A stretch of DNA of 64,000 nt from Deinococcales bacterium (lineage in GTDB: Bacteria > Deinococcota > Deinococci > Deinococcales > JAAFIG01): positions 84,345 to 148,344 of the forward strand of contig JANXTZ010000044.1 of assembly GCA_025352125.1 (NCBI GenBank), written 5' to 3'. The notes under the pieces are model-generated. The model saw only the letters and a list, made by a program, of their open reading frames with translations. It did no database searches and was not told where the DNA came from. Both the position numbers and the translations under genes were made by a program. Shown here piece by piece: positions 15,918 through 24,415 of this stretch (position 1 is its first letter; each line of letters opens with the position of its first letter).

Positions 15918-17167
15918 TGCGTTTTTTAAAACCTGTTTTGATCCTGGCGTTTACCAGCTCGAGTCTGGCTTTTGCCAGTCCCGCCCAGGATTTGTTCAAC
16001 CAAGCCACCTATTATTTGGCGGTTCAGTACAATGGTTATTCCAGCGCGGATTACCAGAATTTTAATACCAAGTACCAACCTGCCCTCGATCTGGCGTGTA
16101 AGGATTTGGCAGAATCGTGTCCGTTCACGGCGGCGACGCCAATCATTTTGCAGATGCTCGAGGAGTTAAAAGATGGTCACACGTATTTGCTGACCAAAGA
16201 GGCGGCGCTCGAGGAACAGAGGCAACGCACAGGGCTTGGTCCGAGCACACCAAAAATTGGCATGGTCACGGCGACCATCAAAGACAGTGCCAACAGGTTG
16301 ATCACAGATTTGTGGGAGGGTGCGCCCGCCGCTCGGGCGGGTTTGATGCGCGGTGATCTGGTGGTCAGTTTGAATGGCAAAAGCGCCGCCGAATTTGGCG
16401 ACAGCTTTCAAGTTTCGATTTCCAAAGCCATCTCGGGCGGCGAAACGGTGATACTGGGCGTCTCTCGTGCAGGCAAGCCTCTCGAGTTTAAACTCAAGGG
16501 CGAATTGTTGACGGTGCGTCTGCCGTTTTTGAAAGTTTTGCCCAATGGTCTTGGCGTCATGCGAATCCCGAATTTTGACGTGAATGGTCAGGTTGCCAGC
16601 AAAGTCCATGAACTGGTGGCGCAAGCCAACAGGCAAAAACTTCGCGGTCTTATTCTGGATTTGCGCGACAATCCTGGCGGTCTGGTGACAGAACTTATGG
16701 GCGTCAGCGCAGCTTTTTTGCCCAAAACCAGTTTGACCTTTGCCGCCCGTGATGGCTCGAGCACGTATACGTCTGAAAACGGTTCTGTCAACATTTCGCA
16801 GGGTTTATTTCAGAACGTCACCATGCAAACCATTGCCAAACCGTCTCTGTGGAAGGGTTCGCTCGAGGTGCTGGTCAACAGCCGTTCGGGTTCGGCTGCC
16901 GAGTACCTGCCACAATTTTTGCAGGATGCCAAACGCGCCACCGTGATTGGTGAAGCCACGGCTGGCGTTGGCAACACGGGCATCAGTGCCTTCGGTTTGT
17001 CAGACGGCAGCGCCCTCTACATTTCGGTCATACGGGCGCTCAGAGCCGATGCTAGCCCCTTTCCAGAGCGTGTCACCCCAGATATAACAGTGACCGATGA
17101 CCTCGAGCTTCTGGCGGCTTCAGGGCGCGACGTGGTGCTCGAGAAGGCTTTGGAGTTGATGCCTTAA
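15914..17167 (+). CDS. Secreted S41-peptidase-like protein, paralogue 5 (Ser kept, Lys lost)
   Basis: A 417-aa paralogue coupled to paralogue 4 by ATGA. It has a signal peptide ending SLAFA, SPAQDLFNQATYYLAVQYNGY, LKDGHTYLLTKE at the end of the N-terminal domain, the PDZ part ARAGLMRGDLVVSLNGKSA, and the S41 core with LDLRDNPGGLVTEL. The nucleophile site is SRSGSAAEYL with Ser kept; the lysine is Val (TAGVGNTGI). It is the last member of the array; no strong terminator is visible before the convergent Uma2 remnant. Confidence 0.82.
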   Translation: MMRFLKPVLILAFTSSSLAFASPAQDLFNQATYYLAVQYNGYSSADYQNFNTKYQPALDLACKDLAESCPFTAATPIILQMLEELKDGHTYLLTKEAALEEQRQRTGLGPSTPKIGMVTATIKDSANRLITDLWEGAPAARAGLMRGDLVVSLNGKSAAEFGDSFQVSISKAISGGETVILGVSRAGKPLEFKLKGELLTVRLPFLKVLPNGLGVMRIPNFDVNGQVASKVHELVAQANRQKLRGLILDLRDNPGGLVTELMGVSAAFLPKTSLTFAARDGSSTYTSENGSVNISQGLFQNVTMQTIAKPSLWKGSLEVLVNSRSGSAAEYLPQFLQDAKRATVIGEATAGVGNTGISAFGLSDGSALYISVIRALRADASPFPERVTPDITVTDDLELLAASGRDVVLEKALELMP

Positions 17168-17196
17168 GAAACCAGGGCTGAAGTCAATTTTAAAGG

Positions 17197-17786
17197 TCAC
17201 TGGGATTCGGGTTGATCCAACCCGAGTTCCTGATAAATTTGCTCGAGTGACAGTGTTGTGTTCAAACATGGAATGTCAATCTCGCCATTCTCGAGCAACA
17301 CGGTAAACGACCAAGTATCTCCGAGGCGTTTGTACAGCACAACTTGACGGGTTTTTTGAGAAATGATGGCGTAACGTTGCAAACTCGGGATTTTGGTGTA
17401 ATCGTCCAGCTTTGCGCCATTGTCGGTTTCATTGGTGCTGTCCGATTGAACTTCGGCAATAAAACAAGGCGCGACGATAAAATATTCGTCAGGACTGGTT
17501 TCGCAACTGACCACAACATCGGGGTAACGATAACGCCCGTTGTTGGTCATGACTTTGAGCGATTCAGTTGCTATTTGACACTTTTTTCTTGTACAGCGCT
17601 TGTCAATGCACTCCGAATTCTATAAATGATTTCGTTGTGTTTTAAGCTGCTGCCTGCCATTGCTAAAACATGGTTATCCACAAACTCGTGACGCAATTCC
17701 GACGTTCTTTCAAACTCGAGGTATTCTTGTGCGGTCATGGTTCGAGCATCAACGATCATGATTGATTGTACTTCAAACCAGAACAT
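17197..17786 (-). pseudogene. Uma2-family (DUF820) nuclease-like gene broken by a homopolymer frameshift
   Basis: Two adjoining minus-strand frames together make one Uma2-type protein. The upstream part has MTAQEYLEFERTSELRHEFVD and MAGSSLKHNEII; the downstream part has the RYRYPDVVVSCE and FIAEVQSDSTNETD stretches, with the D..ExQ-type active site of this restriction-nuclease-like family. The frame is lost in a run of six A (read on the minus strand) near 17582-17587; one extra A would restore VQEKKCQIATESLKV. Either a recent mutation, a switchable tract or an assembly error. Uma2 genes are widespread in Deinococcota and cyanobacteria and have no settled function. Confidence 0.75.
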
Positions 17787-17804
17787 GTCATCTCGAGCTT
17801 GGTG

Positions 17805-18803
17805 TTAAACGTTTGCTTTTCGGGCGCTCATCACAGGAACGATTGCAATCAGGCTCGAGAGTAAAACGAGACTTGCCAGCCCAATCGCAACGTTGATGGT
17901 CAAGGCATCGGGCGCAACAATCGATTGTCCGCGCAGGGCTTGCCAGGTGGTCAAGAGCATCACGCCAAAATAACCGAGTCCAACCGTCCAGAGCAGTGCC
18001 AGTTGACGGTTTTGGTTGAGGCGGCGACGTTTTGAAAGCCAAATACCAAACAGTGGTATCAGTTGCAGCGCGTGCAAGCCAATAAAATGTCCAACTCGAA
18101 TGTCACCGTGTTGGGTGTTCCATCCAATGAGCGGCAAACCTGGTTCGGCGTCGGGGATGGCGCTTGGGCTTCCGATGGTGTGTGCCCCAAGCAGAATGTT
18201 TGGTTGTTTGGCTTGCAGCGCTTTGAGTTGTACCGCGTTTGGACCGGTGCTGATGGTTGGGGTGATGAGTCCAACGGCAGTAATCACCAAGCCAATTCTG
18301 ATCGCCCAGGCAATCACGGGGTCTTGACGTATCCCGCGCCAGACGGCGATCAAAAGGACAACAAAGGCTGCAAACATCGTAAAAATGCCGACGGTCATGA
18401 TGATCCAGAGCACAGAATCCAGTGGGGTGGTGTAATTAAAGTGCATCGGGCGTGCTCGGGTGGCTTGAATCAGTAAAAGCACCATCTCGAGGCTGAGCAT
18501 GGTGCCGATGACGCTGGCGGCAATGTTGGCGGTGCGGCGGGTTTTGCCATTCGTGATTTTGATTGCCCAGATCAAGGCGGGCGTCATGAGCAGGATTGAC
18601 ACTGAAAATTTGAAGAGTTTGGACCAGGCGGGCGTGTTGATGATGGCGGTGGCTCGAGGGTCGAAGATCAAACCCAGAATGCTGATGAGCAGTGTGCCGC
18701 TGGTGATGGCTGCCAGAATGGTCAGCGGCAGGTTTGTTTGTCTGAATGAGGCGATGAACTGAAGGGCTGAACTTGATGGGGCGCTCGAGGTTGCTGGGTT
18801 CAT
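17805..18803 (-). CDS. Polytopic membrane protein of unknown function
   Basis: A 332-aa protein with about eight hydrophobic segments, separated by short loops, and a basic KRRRLNQNR cytoplasmic loop. I do not recognise a family. The start at 18803 is chosen because AGGAGAG precedes it. It is divergent from the TetR-type regulator at 18898, with 94 bp between the starts, and is the natural target of that regulator. A membrane or transport-related role is only an inference from topology and context. Confidence 0.6.
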   Translation of the reverse strand: MNPATSSAPSSSALQFIASFRQTNLPLTILAAITSGTLLISILGLIFDPRATAIINTPAWSKLFKFSVSILLMTPALIWAIKITNGKTRRTANIAASVIGTMLSLEMVLLLIQATRARPMHFNYTTPLDSVLWIIMTVGIFTMFAAFVVLLIAVWRGIRQDPVIAWAIRIGLVITAVGLITPTISTGPNAVQLKALQAKQPNILLGAHTIGSPSAIPDAEPGLPLIGWNTQHGDIRVGHFIGLHALQLIPLFGIWLSKRRRLNQNRQLALLWTVGLGYFGVMLLTTWQALRGQSIVAPDALTINVAIGLASLVLLSSLIAIVPVMSARKANV

Positions 18804-18881
18804 GGTGCTCTCCTGTCGGCGTTCTGGATGTTGCAACCGCACTATCTAAGCACTGCTTAATATCCGAACAACGATAAGATA

Positions 18882-18890
18882 TGCTATAAT
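18882..18890 (+). promoter_or_regulatory. Extended -10 promoter of the TetR-type gene, leaderless
   Basis: ATGCTATAAT, i.e. TGn plus perfect TATAAT (18885-18890), ends 7 nt before ATG 18898. There is no ribosome site. The 94-bp divergent region presumably also carries the operator, but no clear dyad was found. Confidence 0.65.
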
Positions 18891-18897
18891 CTGAACA

Positions 18898-19548
18898 ATG
18901 TCAAGATCACTGCTCGAAAATACATCCAAACATGAGCCATACCACCACGGCAACCTGCACGCCACGCTGCTCGAGGCGGCACGCACACTGGTCGAAGAAC
19001 ACGGTATCGACGGCTTTAGCCTGCGCGAACTCGCCCGCCGTGCGGGAGTCAGTCCAGCCGCGCCATACCATCACTTCAAAGACAAGGCGGCTTTGATCAG
19101 GGCGTTGGCTGGGGAAAGCCAAATTCGGCTCGGGATTGCCTCACAGCACGCCATCAAGGGCATTCAAGACCCAATGCAAAGACTCTCAAAGCTCGGGGTG
19201 GCATACGTGCTTTTCGCCTTCGAGCACCCAAGCGAATTTCGCATCATGTTCAGACAAGAGCTGCGCTCACCACTGGGCGAACTCGAGCAACCCGATATCA
19301 AACCCGACCCAGCCTTTGTGCTCTTAAAGCAAATCCTGATCGAATGCCGTCAAGCCGGTTGCATCCCCATCACCAGCGAGAGGGCACTCGAACTCGCCTC
19401 GATCAACATGTGGGCGCTGGTGCATGGACTTGCCACATTGATTGTTGACGGACCACTGTCGCACACATTTCGCACCAAGGAGCAAGTAATTGAACTGACC
19501 CGCCAGGTGACGGGTGGATCGTTGCAGCAGCAACTTGGTGGGACATAA
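18898..19548 (+). CDS. TetR/AcrR-family regulator with WHG-type C-terminal domain
   Basis: A 216-aa regulator. The N-terminal HTH is typical: HGIDGFSLRELARRAGVSPAAPYHHFKDKAALI. It starts with PYHHGNLHATLLEAA, which is characteristic of the subgroup whose C-terminus is the WHG domain (here MWALVHGLATLIVDGPL). It is read divergently from the membrane-protein gene at 17805-18803 and probably represses it. The ligand is unknown. Confidence 0.85.
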   Translation: MSRSLLENTSKHEPYHHGNLHATLLEAARTLVEEHGIDGFSLRELARRAGVSPAAPYHHFKDKAALIRALAGESQIRLGIASQHAIKGIQDPMQRLSKLGVAYVLFAFEHPSEFRIMFRQELRSPLGELEQPDIKPDPAFVLLKQILIECRQAGCIPITSERALELASINMWALVHGLATLIVDGPLSHTFRTKEQVIELTRQVTGGSLQQQLGGT

Positions 19549-19590
19549 AAAACCTTGCGCCCAAGCTTGCTCGAGCGCAAGGTCTTGATT
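19545..19590 (-). terminator. Terminator of the metallopeptidase gene, possibly bidirectional
   Basis: ACCTTGCGC (19552-19560) pairs with GCGCAAGGT (19575-19583). On the minus strand the stem is followed by TTTTTTAT. It lies between the convergent TetR and metallopeptidase genes, so it may serve both. Confidence 0.75.
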
Positions 19591-19593
19591 GTT

Positions 19594-20472
19594 TTAATTC
19601 AAGCTTTTGGTGTTGAAGGTATCGCACTTGTTGATGTCGCCAGAATTAAAACCCTGCATAAACCATTTCACACGTTGAGCACTGCTCCCGTGTGTAAACG
19701 AATCGGGGTTGACGTAGCCTCTGGCACTTTTTTGGATGTGGTCATCACCGATCACCTCGGCAGCATGAACGGCGTCTTGAACGTCTTTTTGAGTGATGTG
19801 TGCCGCCTCTTGCGCGGTGCTGCCCCAAATTCCAGCAAAGCAATCGGCTTGCAATTCTTGACGGACACTCAAACCGTTCGCGCCCTTCATATCGCTCCCT
19901 TGCTGCGCGGCTTGCATGACCTGGTCAGAGATACCCAACTGGTTTTGCACATGATGCCCAACCTCGTGCGCAATCACGTAGGCGTTGGCAAAATCACCAC
20001 CGGCACCAAAGCGCTGGCTCAACTCGGCAAAGAAACTTGTGTCCAGGTAAACATGTTCGTCGCCAGAGCAATAAAACGGTCCAGAGGATGCGCTGGCTTG
20101 ACCACAGGCGCTGTCCACCGCGTCATGAAACAAAATAAGCTGCGGTGGTTGATAGGTGCGACCGAGTTGCTTGAAAATACCACTCCAGGTTTGCTCGGTG
20201 CTGCCCAGAATGCGACTGACAAAAACGTTGTTCGGGTCTTTGGTGTTGACCGGACCGCTGGTGTTGGAAGTCTGGGTTCCAGGCGAAAAACTGCCCATTC
20301 CCGAGAGCAAGCCAAGAATTTGCAATGGATTGACACCCAGGAACAATCCCACCACCACCGCCAGAATCGTGCCAACCGCTCCAACCCGAATCCCGCCGCC
20401 CCTGGGCGCGTAACCCGAGCCGCGTCCAACCTCTGAAACGTTGGTGCTTTCAGGTAAATTGTTCACATCCAT
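19594..20472 (-). CDS. Neutral zinc metallopeptidase (YpfJ family)
   Basis: A 292-aa protein of the YpfJ/KPN_02809 neutral zinc metallopeptidase family. It has one N-terminal membrane segment (VGAVGTILAVVVGLFLG) after a Gly-rich cytoplasmic stretch, then an extracytoplasmic domain with the zinc motif HEVGHH and the downstream RQELQADCFAGIWG, which supplies the third ligand. YLDTSFFAELSQRFG is a family motif. The ATG at 20472 has GGAGGT upstream. Its physiological substrate is not known. Confidence 0.88.
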   Translation of the reverse strand: MDVNNLPESTNVSEVGRGSGYAPRGGGIRVGAVGTILAVVVGLFLGVNPLQILGLLSGMGSFSPGTQTSNTSGPVNTKDPNNVFVSRILGSTEQTWSGIFKQLGRTYQPPQLILFHDAVDSACGQASASSGPFYCSGDEHVYLDTSFFAELSQRFGAGGDFANAYVIAHEVGHHVQNQLGISDQVMQAAQQGSDMKGANGLSVRQELQADCFAGIWGSTAQEAAHITQKDVQDAVHAAEVIGDDHIQKSARGYVNPDSFTHGSSAQRVKWFMQGFNSGDINKCDTFNTKSLN

Positions 20473-20573
20473 AATGACCTCCGTCAAACTCGAGCAACCC
20501 CAAGTTTCTTGTCCTGGCTCGAGTTTAACGAATTTGAGGTTTGAGTGCTACCTCGGCATGAACAATCAATGAA

Positions 20574-20599
20574 GAGTGGCGACCCTTAAGCCGCCACTC
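20574..20599 (-). terminator. Possible terminator of pilF
   Basis: GAGTGGCG (20574-20581) pairs with CGCCACTC (20592-20599) across a 10-nt loop, 22 nt past the pilF stop. The T-run on the minus strand is weak. Confidence 0.5.
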
Positions 20600-20620
20600 A
20601 GAATGCTTTTGCTGTTTGCA

Positions 20621-23293
20621 CTACTCGCTGCTGACCGATCCCGAAATCTCCTCGAGACTGGTTAATCCCTGCATGGCTTTCTCGAGTCCGTCCATCAAGA
20701 GGGTGCGCATCCCGCTTTTGGTTCTGGCAATTTCCTTGATTTCGGTGCTGGTTTTACCGGCAATAATTGCGTTGCGCACATCGTCGTTGACGATCATCAG
20801 TTCATGAATCGCCATGCGCCCCTTGTAGCCCGAGTTGCCGCACTTGTCACAACCCGCGCCCTTGTAGAGTTTTGCGCCCTTCATTTCGTCTTCGGTCACG
20901 CCCAAACGCCGCAGCACATCGGGGTCGGCTGCCATTTCGGTTTTGCAATCTTTACAGATTTTGCGCACCAAACGCTGCGCCAACACACCGACCAAGGCGG
21001 CAGAAACGTTGAAGGATTCGACGCCCATCTCCTCGAGCCTCACCACCGCGCCGGCGGCGTCGTTGGTGTGCAGCGTTCCGATCACCAAGTGACCCGTCAG
21101 GGCGGCTTCGACGGCAATCTTGGCGGTTTCGGTGTCCCGAATCTCGCCAACCATGATAATGTCGGGGTCTTGACGCAAAAAAGCCCGCAATGCCCTGGCG
21201 AAGGTCATGCCTGCGGGGTTGTTGACCTGAGACTGATTGATGCCAGGAATTTCGTATTCGATGGGGTCTTCGATGGTTGAGACGTTCACGTCGGGACGGG
21301 CAATGCGTTTGAGCGTGGCAAAAGTGCTGTACGACTTGCCAGAACCCGTCGGACCGGTCACCAAGAAGATGCCGTATGGTTTCTCGATCAGGTCGGCGTA
21401 GACGCCCATGTTGTAATCGCTAAAACCGAGTTGTTCAATTTCGGGAATGTTGCTGGCTTTTTGCAAAATACGCATCACGATCTTTTCGCCAAAGCGCACG
21501 GGCAGCGTGCTGGTACGCAAGTCGGTGGCAATGTTGCGGCTGCGAAACTGAATCCGTCCGTCTTGCGGCACGCGGCGCTCGGCAATGTCAAGCTGCGCCA
21601 TGATCTTGATACGCGCCGCCAAGCTGTTGGCGGCGGCTTTGGGCAATTCCATGTATTTGCGCAGCGATCCATCGACCCGAATCCGCACCGTGACACTGGT
21701 TTCACCCGGCTCGATGTGAATGTCCGATGCCTCCGCCAGAATCGCCTCGCGGATGATGTTGTCCACGGTGCGCACAATCGCGTTGTCATCGAGGCTCGAG
21801 TCTGCAACCGTATCTTCTTTGTCGTTGCGACCCATTGCCGAGAGTTCTTTGTTGAGGGCATCAACATCTGTGCCGCTGGCGTAAAAACGGTCAATCAATT
21901 TTTGAATGTCTTTTTCGGTGGCAACGGCTGGTTTGATATCGCGTCCGGTCATCAGGCGCAAATCGTCCAGCGCAAAAACATTGCGCGGGTCTTTCATCAA
22001 GACGATCAACACGTTGCCCTCGAGCTTGTACGGAAACAAGGTGTAACGCCGCGCCTGTGCCTCAGGAATCATGGGCAAGGCACTTGGGTCGGCGGGTTTG
22101 GCACTGGGGTCGATAAAGTCGTAACCCAGTTGCACCGCCAGACTTTTGGACAGCATTTCTGGCGATAACTTGCCCGATTGCACCAGCGTATCCTCGAGTC
22201 GTCCACCACCTTTGCGCTGCTTATCGAGCGCCTTGTCAACCTCGTCGTTGGTGACAAAACCCATTTCGATCAGCACCTCGCCCAGGGGTTTGGAGCGCCC
22301 AGATTTGCGCTGGACTTTCAACGCCTCCGCCAGTTGTTCACGGTTGACCTTGCCGCTGGTCACCAGCGCCTCTCCCAAACGACCTTTTTGGGCGTAGACC
22401 CGTTCGACCAGCGCCTCAAGTTCGCTGGGCGCGATCATCATGAATTTGACGGGTTTGGTGAACAGATTCTGGATTTCGGCTTGGCGCTTCAGATCGGTGC
22501 TGGCAATCACGATCTCGTGTCCGTCGGAACGAATTGGTACGGCTTGCAATTTCACGGCGTCCGCCCGCAGCAGCAAGCTCGAGACTTCATCGGGAATCTC
22601 GAGCTTGCCGGTGTCCTCGATAAAAGGCATGTTGTTTTGCTCGGCGAGCGTGCGGAACAAATCGTTCTCTTTTAAAAAACCCAAGCCCATCAAAATCTTG
22701 CCGATTTGGTCGCCGCCAGGTTCTTGCTGCGCCAGCGCATCCTCGAGTTGGCTTTCGTTGACGTAACCCTGCGTCACCAAACGCCGTCCCAGCCGCTCCA
22801 TCTCTGGGTTGGCGATCTTGTTCAAATCTGGGATTTCCAGACCCAGCTCTGGGTAATAGGTTGCTATCGCCCAGCGCATCTGGTCGCGCAGCGCCTGGTA
22901 CGGAATCACCACAAAACCTGTGGCGTCCTCAATGCCCTCGACCGCCATCGTGTTGAGCGGGTCAACGAATGCCACACTCAGCTTGTCATCGTCGAGTTTG
23001 AATGGAAAGGCTTGCAACTCGGTGGCTTTCTCGCCCTCGATCAAAGCCGTGACTTCGGGCATCGGTTTTTGCTCGAGCGCCAGCAAGTTCACCAGTGGGT
23101 ACGAGAGTTCGTCCTCGATGGCTTGGGCAATTTTGCGTTCGGTCACGGTTCCGGATTCGATCAAAATGTCCGAAAGCCGCCCGCCAATTTCGCCGTGCCG
23201 TTCGATGGCTTTTTGCATGTCGGTGTCGCTGATAAACCCAAGTTGCAATAAAATCGCGCCAAGACGACGATCCCCGATAGGTAATGCTGGCAT
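20621..23293 (-). CDS. pilF: Type IV pilus assembly ATPase PilF/PilB with repeated GspE N-terminal domains
   Basis: 890 aa, the size of Thermus thermophilus PilF. The N-terminal two thirds consist of repeated GspE/GSPII modules (LGAILLQLGFISDTDMQKAI; LGRRLVTQGYVNESQLEDAL; LGEALVTSGKVNREQLAEAL; LGEVLIEMGFVTNDEVDKAL). The C-terminal ATPase has Walker A GPTGSGKS, the Asp box, Walker B IIMVGEIRD, and a tetracysteine zinc site (CKDC...CDKC). In Thermus this enzyme powers pilus extension and DNA uptake, and its GSPII modules bind c-di-GMP; the same role is inferred here. AGGAGG precedes the ATG. Confidence 0.93.
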   Translation of the reverse strand: MPALPIGDRRLGAILLQLGFISDTDMQKAIERHGEIGGRLSDILIESGTVTERKIAQAIEDELSYPLVNLLALEQKPMPEVTALIEGEKATELQAFPFKLDDDKLSVAFVDPLNTMAVEGIEDATGFVVIPYQALRDQMRWAIATYYPELGLEIPDLNKIANPEMERLGRRLVTQGYVNESQLEDALAQQEPGGDQIGKILMGLGFLKENDLFRTLAEQNNMPFIEDTGKLEIPDEVSSLLLRADAVKLQAVPIRSDGHEIVIASTDLKRQAEIQNLFTKPVKFMMIAPSELEALVERVYAQKGRLGEALVTSGKVNREQLAEALKVQRKSGRSKPLGEVLIEMGFVTNDEVDKALDKQRKGGGRLEDTLVQSGKLSPEMLSKSLAVQLGYDFIDPSAKPADPSALPMIPEAQARRYTLFPYKLEGNVLIVLMKDPRNVFALDDLRLMTGRDIKPAVATEKDIQKLIDRFYASGTDVDALNKELSAMGRNDKEDTVADSSLDDNAIVRTVDNIIREAILAEASDIHIEPGETSVTVRIRVDGSLRKYMELPKAAANSLAARIKIMAQLDIAERRVPQDGRIQFRSRNIATDLRTSTLPVRFGEKIVMRILQKASNIPEIEQLGFSDYNMGVYADLIEKPYGIFLVTGPTGSGKSYSTFATLKRIARPDVNVSTIEDPIEYEIPGINQSQVNNPAGMTFARALRAFLRQDPDIIMVGEIRDTETAKIAVEAALTGHLVIGTLHTNDAAGAVVRLEEMGVESFNVSAALVGVLAQRLVRKICKDCKTEMAADPDVLRRLGVTEDEMKGAKLYKGAGCDKCGNSGYKGRMAIHELMIVNDDVRNAIIAGKTSTEIKEIARTKSGMRTLLMDGLEKAMQGLTSLEEISGSVSSE

Positions 23294-23480
23294 GTCTAGC
23301 CTCCTGTAGCCCTGACCCCATTTTGAAAACAGTTGCCACCTTGTGCAATCACACCATTATGCGCCAAAAACCGATTTGAAATGGGAAATTTCCGCAGGTT
23401 TGGGTTTTCTGAGTTTCAGGCATTGACATTATTACAAGTGCACCCTAGCAAATTTGCAAGCCTCACGTCAAAAACGCCAT

Positions 23481-23912
23481 TTATATGCCCAAAGCCTGAT
23501 GGTCGGCGAGCATACAACGGTCCTGAACCATTTCAATACCCGCCGCCATGACCGCCTTGGCAAAATTGGCATTGCGAATGCCCTGCTGCAACCAAACAAG
23601 CTTGGGGGCTGGCTGCATCTTGAGCAAGTCCCTCAAATGTGCCTCGAGCAAATCTGGACGGCGAAAGACATCGACCACATCGACCGGTTCCTCAATTTCG
23701 GACAAGCTGGCGCGGACGCGCTCACCAAAGAGCTTGACCGAACCTCGGCTGAGTTCTGGATTGACCCCAATGATTTTGTAACCGTGCGTGAACAAATAAT
23801 CTGGCACGTAAAATCCAGGTTTTTTGGCGTCGCTCGAGATGCCCAAAACCGCAATGGTTTTGGCGGTTTTTAAAACTTCCGTGATTTCTTCAGTTGTTGT
23901 GCGTTCAATCAT
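23481..23912 (-). CDS. CoA-binding domain protein (YccU-like)
   Basis: A 143-aa Rossmann-fold CoA-binding protein. Typical stretches are TIAVLGISSDAKKPGFYV, YKIIGVNPELSRGSVKLFGE, DVVDVFRRPDL, LVWLQQGIRN and the C-terminal DRCMLADHQAL. Its function is unknown beyond predicted CoA or nucleotide binding. Its start overlaps the stop of the upstream membrane protein gene (ATGA), and that one overlaps dnaX, so the three form one operon. Confidence 0.88.
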   Translation of the reverse strand: MIERTTTEEITEVLKTAKTIAVLGISSDAKKPGFYVPDYLFTHGYKIIGVNPELSRGSVKLFGERVRASLSEIEEPVDVVDVFRRPDLLEAHLRDLLKMQPAPKLVWLQQGIRNANFAKAVMAAGIEMVQDRCMLADHQALGI

Positions 23913-24415
23913 GATTTTATTCTCCCAAAAACCCGAGTACCCAAAAACACCAACGCGATCAAAACCAGCAATGCCAGCAATCCAAACGCTGGGCTGGCAT
24001 CGCCGCCCGCCTTGCCAGTGGTCACCAAAAACTCGAGGTCACCGCTCGCCACAGTATTTTTTGCCACGGCGCTTTCGATGCCCGTCAAATCCGATGCCGC
24101 CGACCAAATTTTGTTTCCCTCAAATAGGCGCACCGTCAAAATGTGCGCCCCAGGAAACTCGAGCTTCAAATTGGTGCTCCAAACATTGCCATTTTTTTTC
24201 AGTGGAAAATCGCCCAGCGCCCGCCCGCCCCGTGTGATGTTCAAACTTGCGTGGTTGATGCTGCCAATGTCGGTGGTGATGCTGGCTGAGATGGTGGTTT
24301 TGGCCTGCACCACCAACCCACGGTCGTCGCTGATGGCAGGCGAAAACTCGAGTTTGCCAGGTGCAGCCAGAACGTTCGAGCACCACAAAAAAATCAGCAA
24401 CACAAAAAATCTCAA
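23909..24415 (-). CDS. Exported protein with C-terminal membrane anchor, unknown function
   Basis: A 168-aa protein starting at a TTG that overlaps the dnaX stop. It has an N-terminal signal peptide (FFVLLIFLWCSNVLA), a beta-rich extracytoplasmic part with GALDFPL-like and GAHILTVRLFEGNKIW strands resembling an Ig-like or YtkA-like fold, and a single C-terminal membrane segment (FGLLALLVLIALVFLGTRVFG). I recognise no named family. The dnaX link is probably by co-transcription only. Confidence 0.55.
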   Translation of the reverse strand: MRFFVLLIFLWCSNVLAAPGKLEFSPAISDDRGLVVQAKTTISASITTDIGSINHASLNITRGGRALGDFPLKKNGNVWSTNLKLEFPGAHILTVRLFEGNKIWSAASDLTGIESAVAKNTVASGDLEFLVTTGKAGGDASPAFGLLALLVLIALVFLGTRVFGRIKS

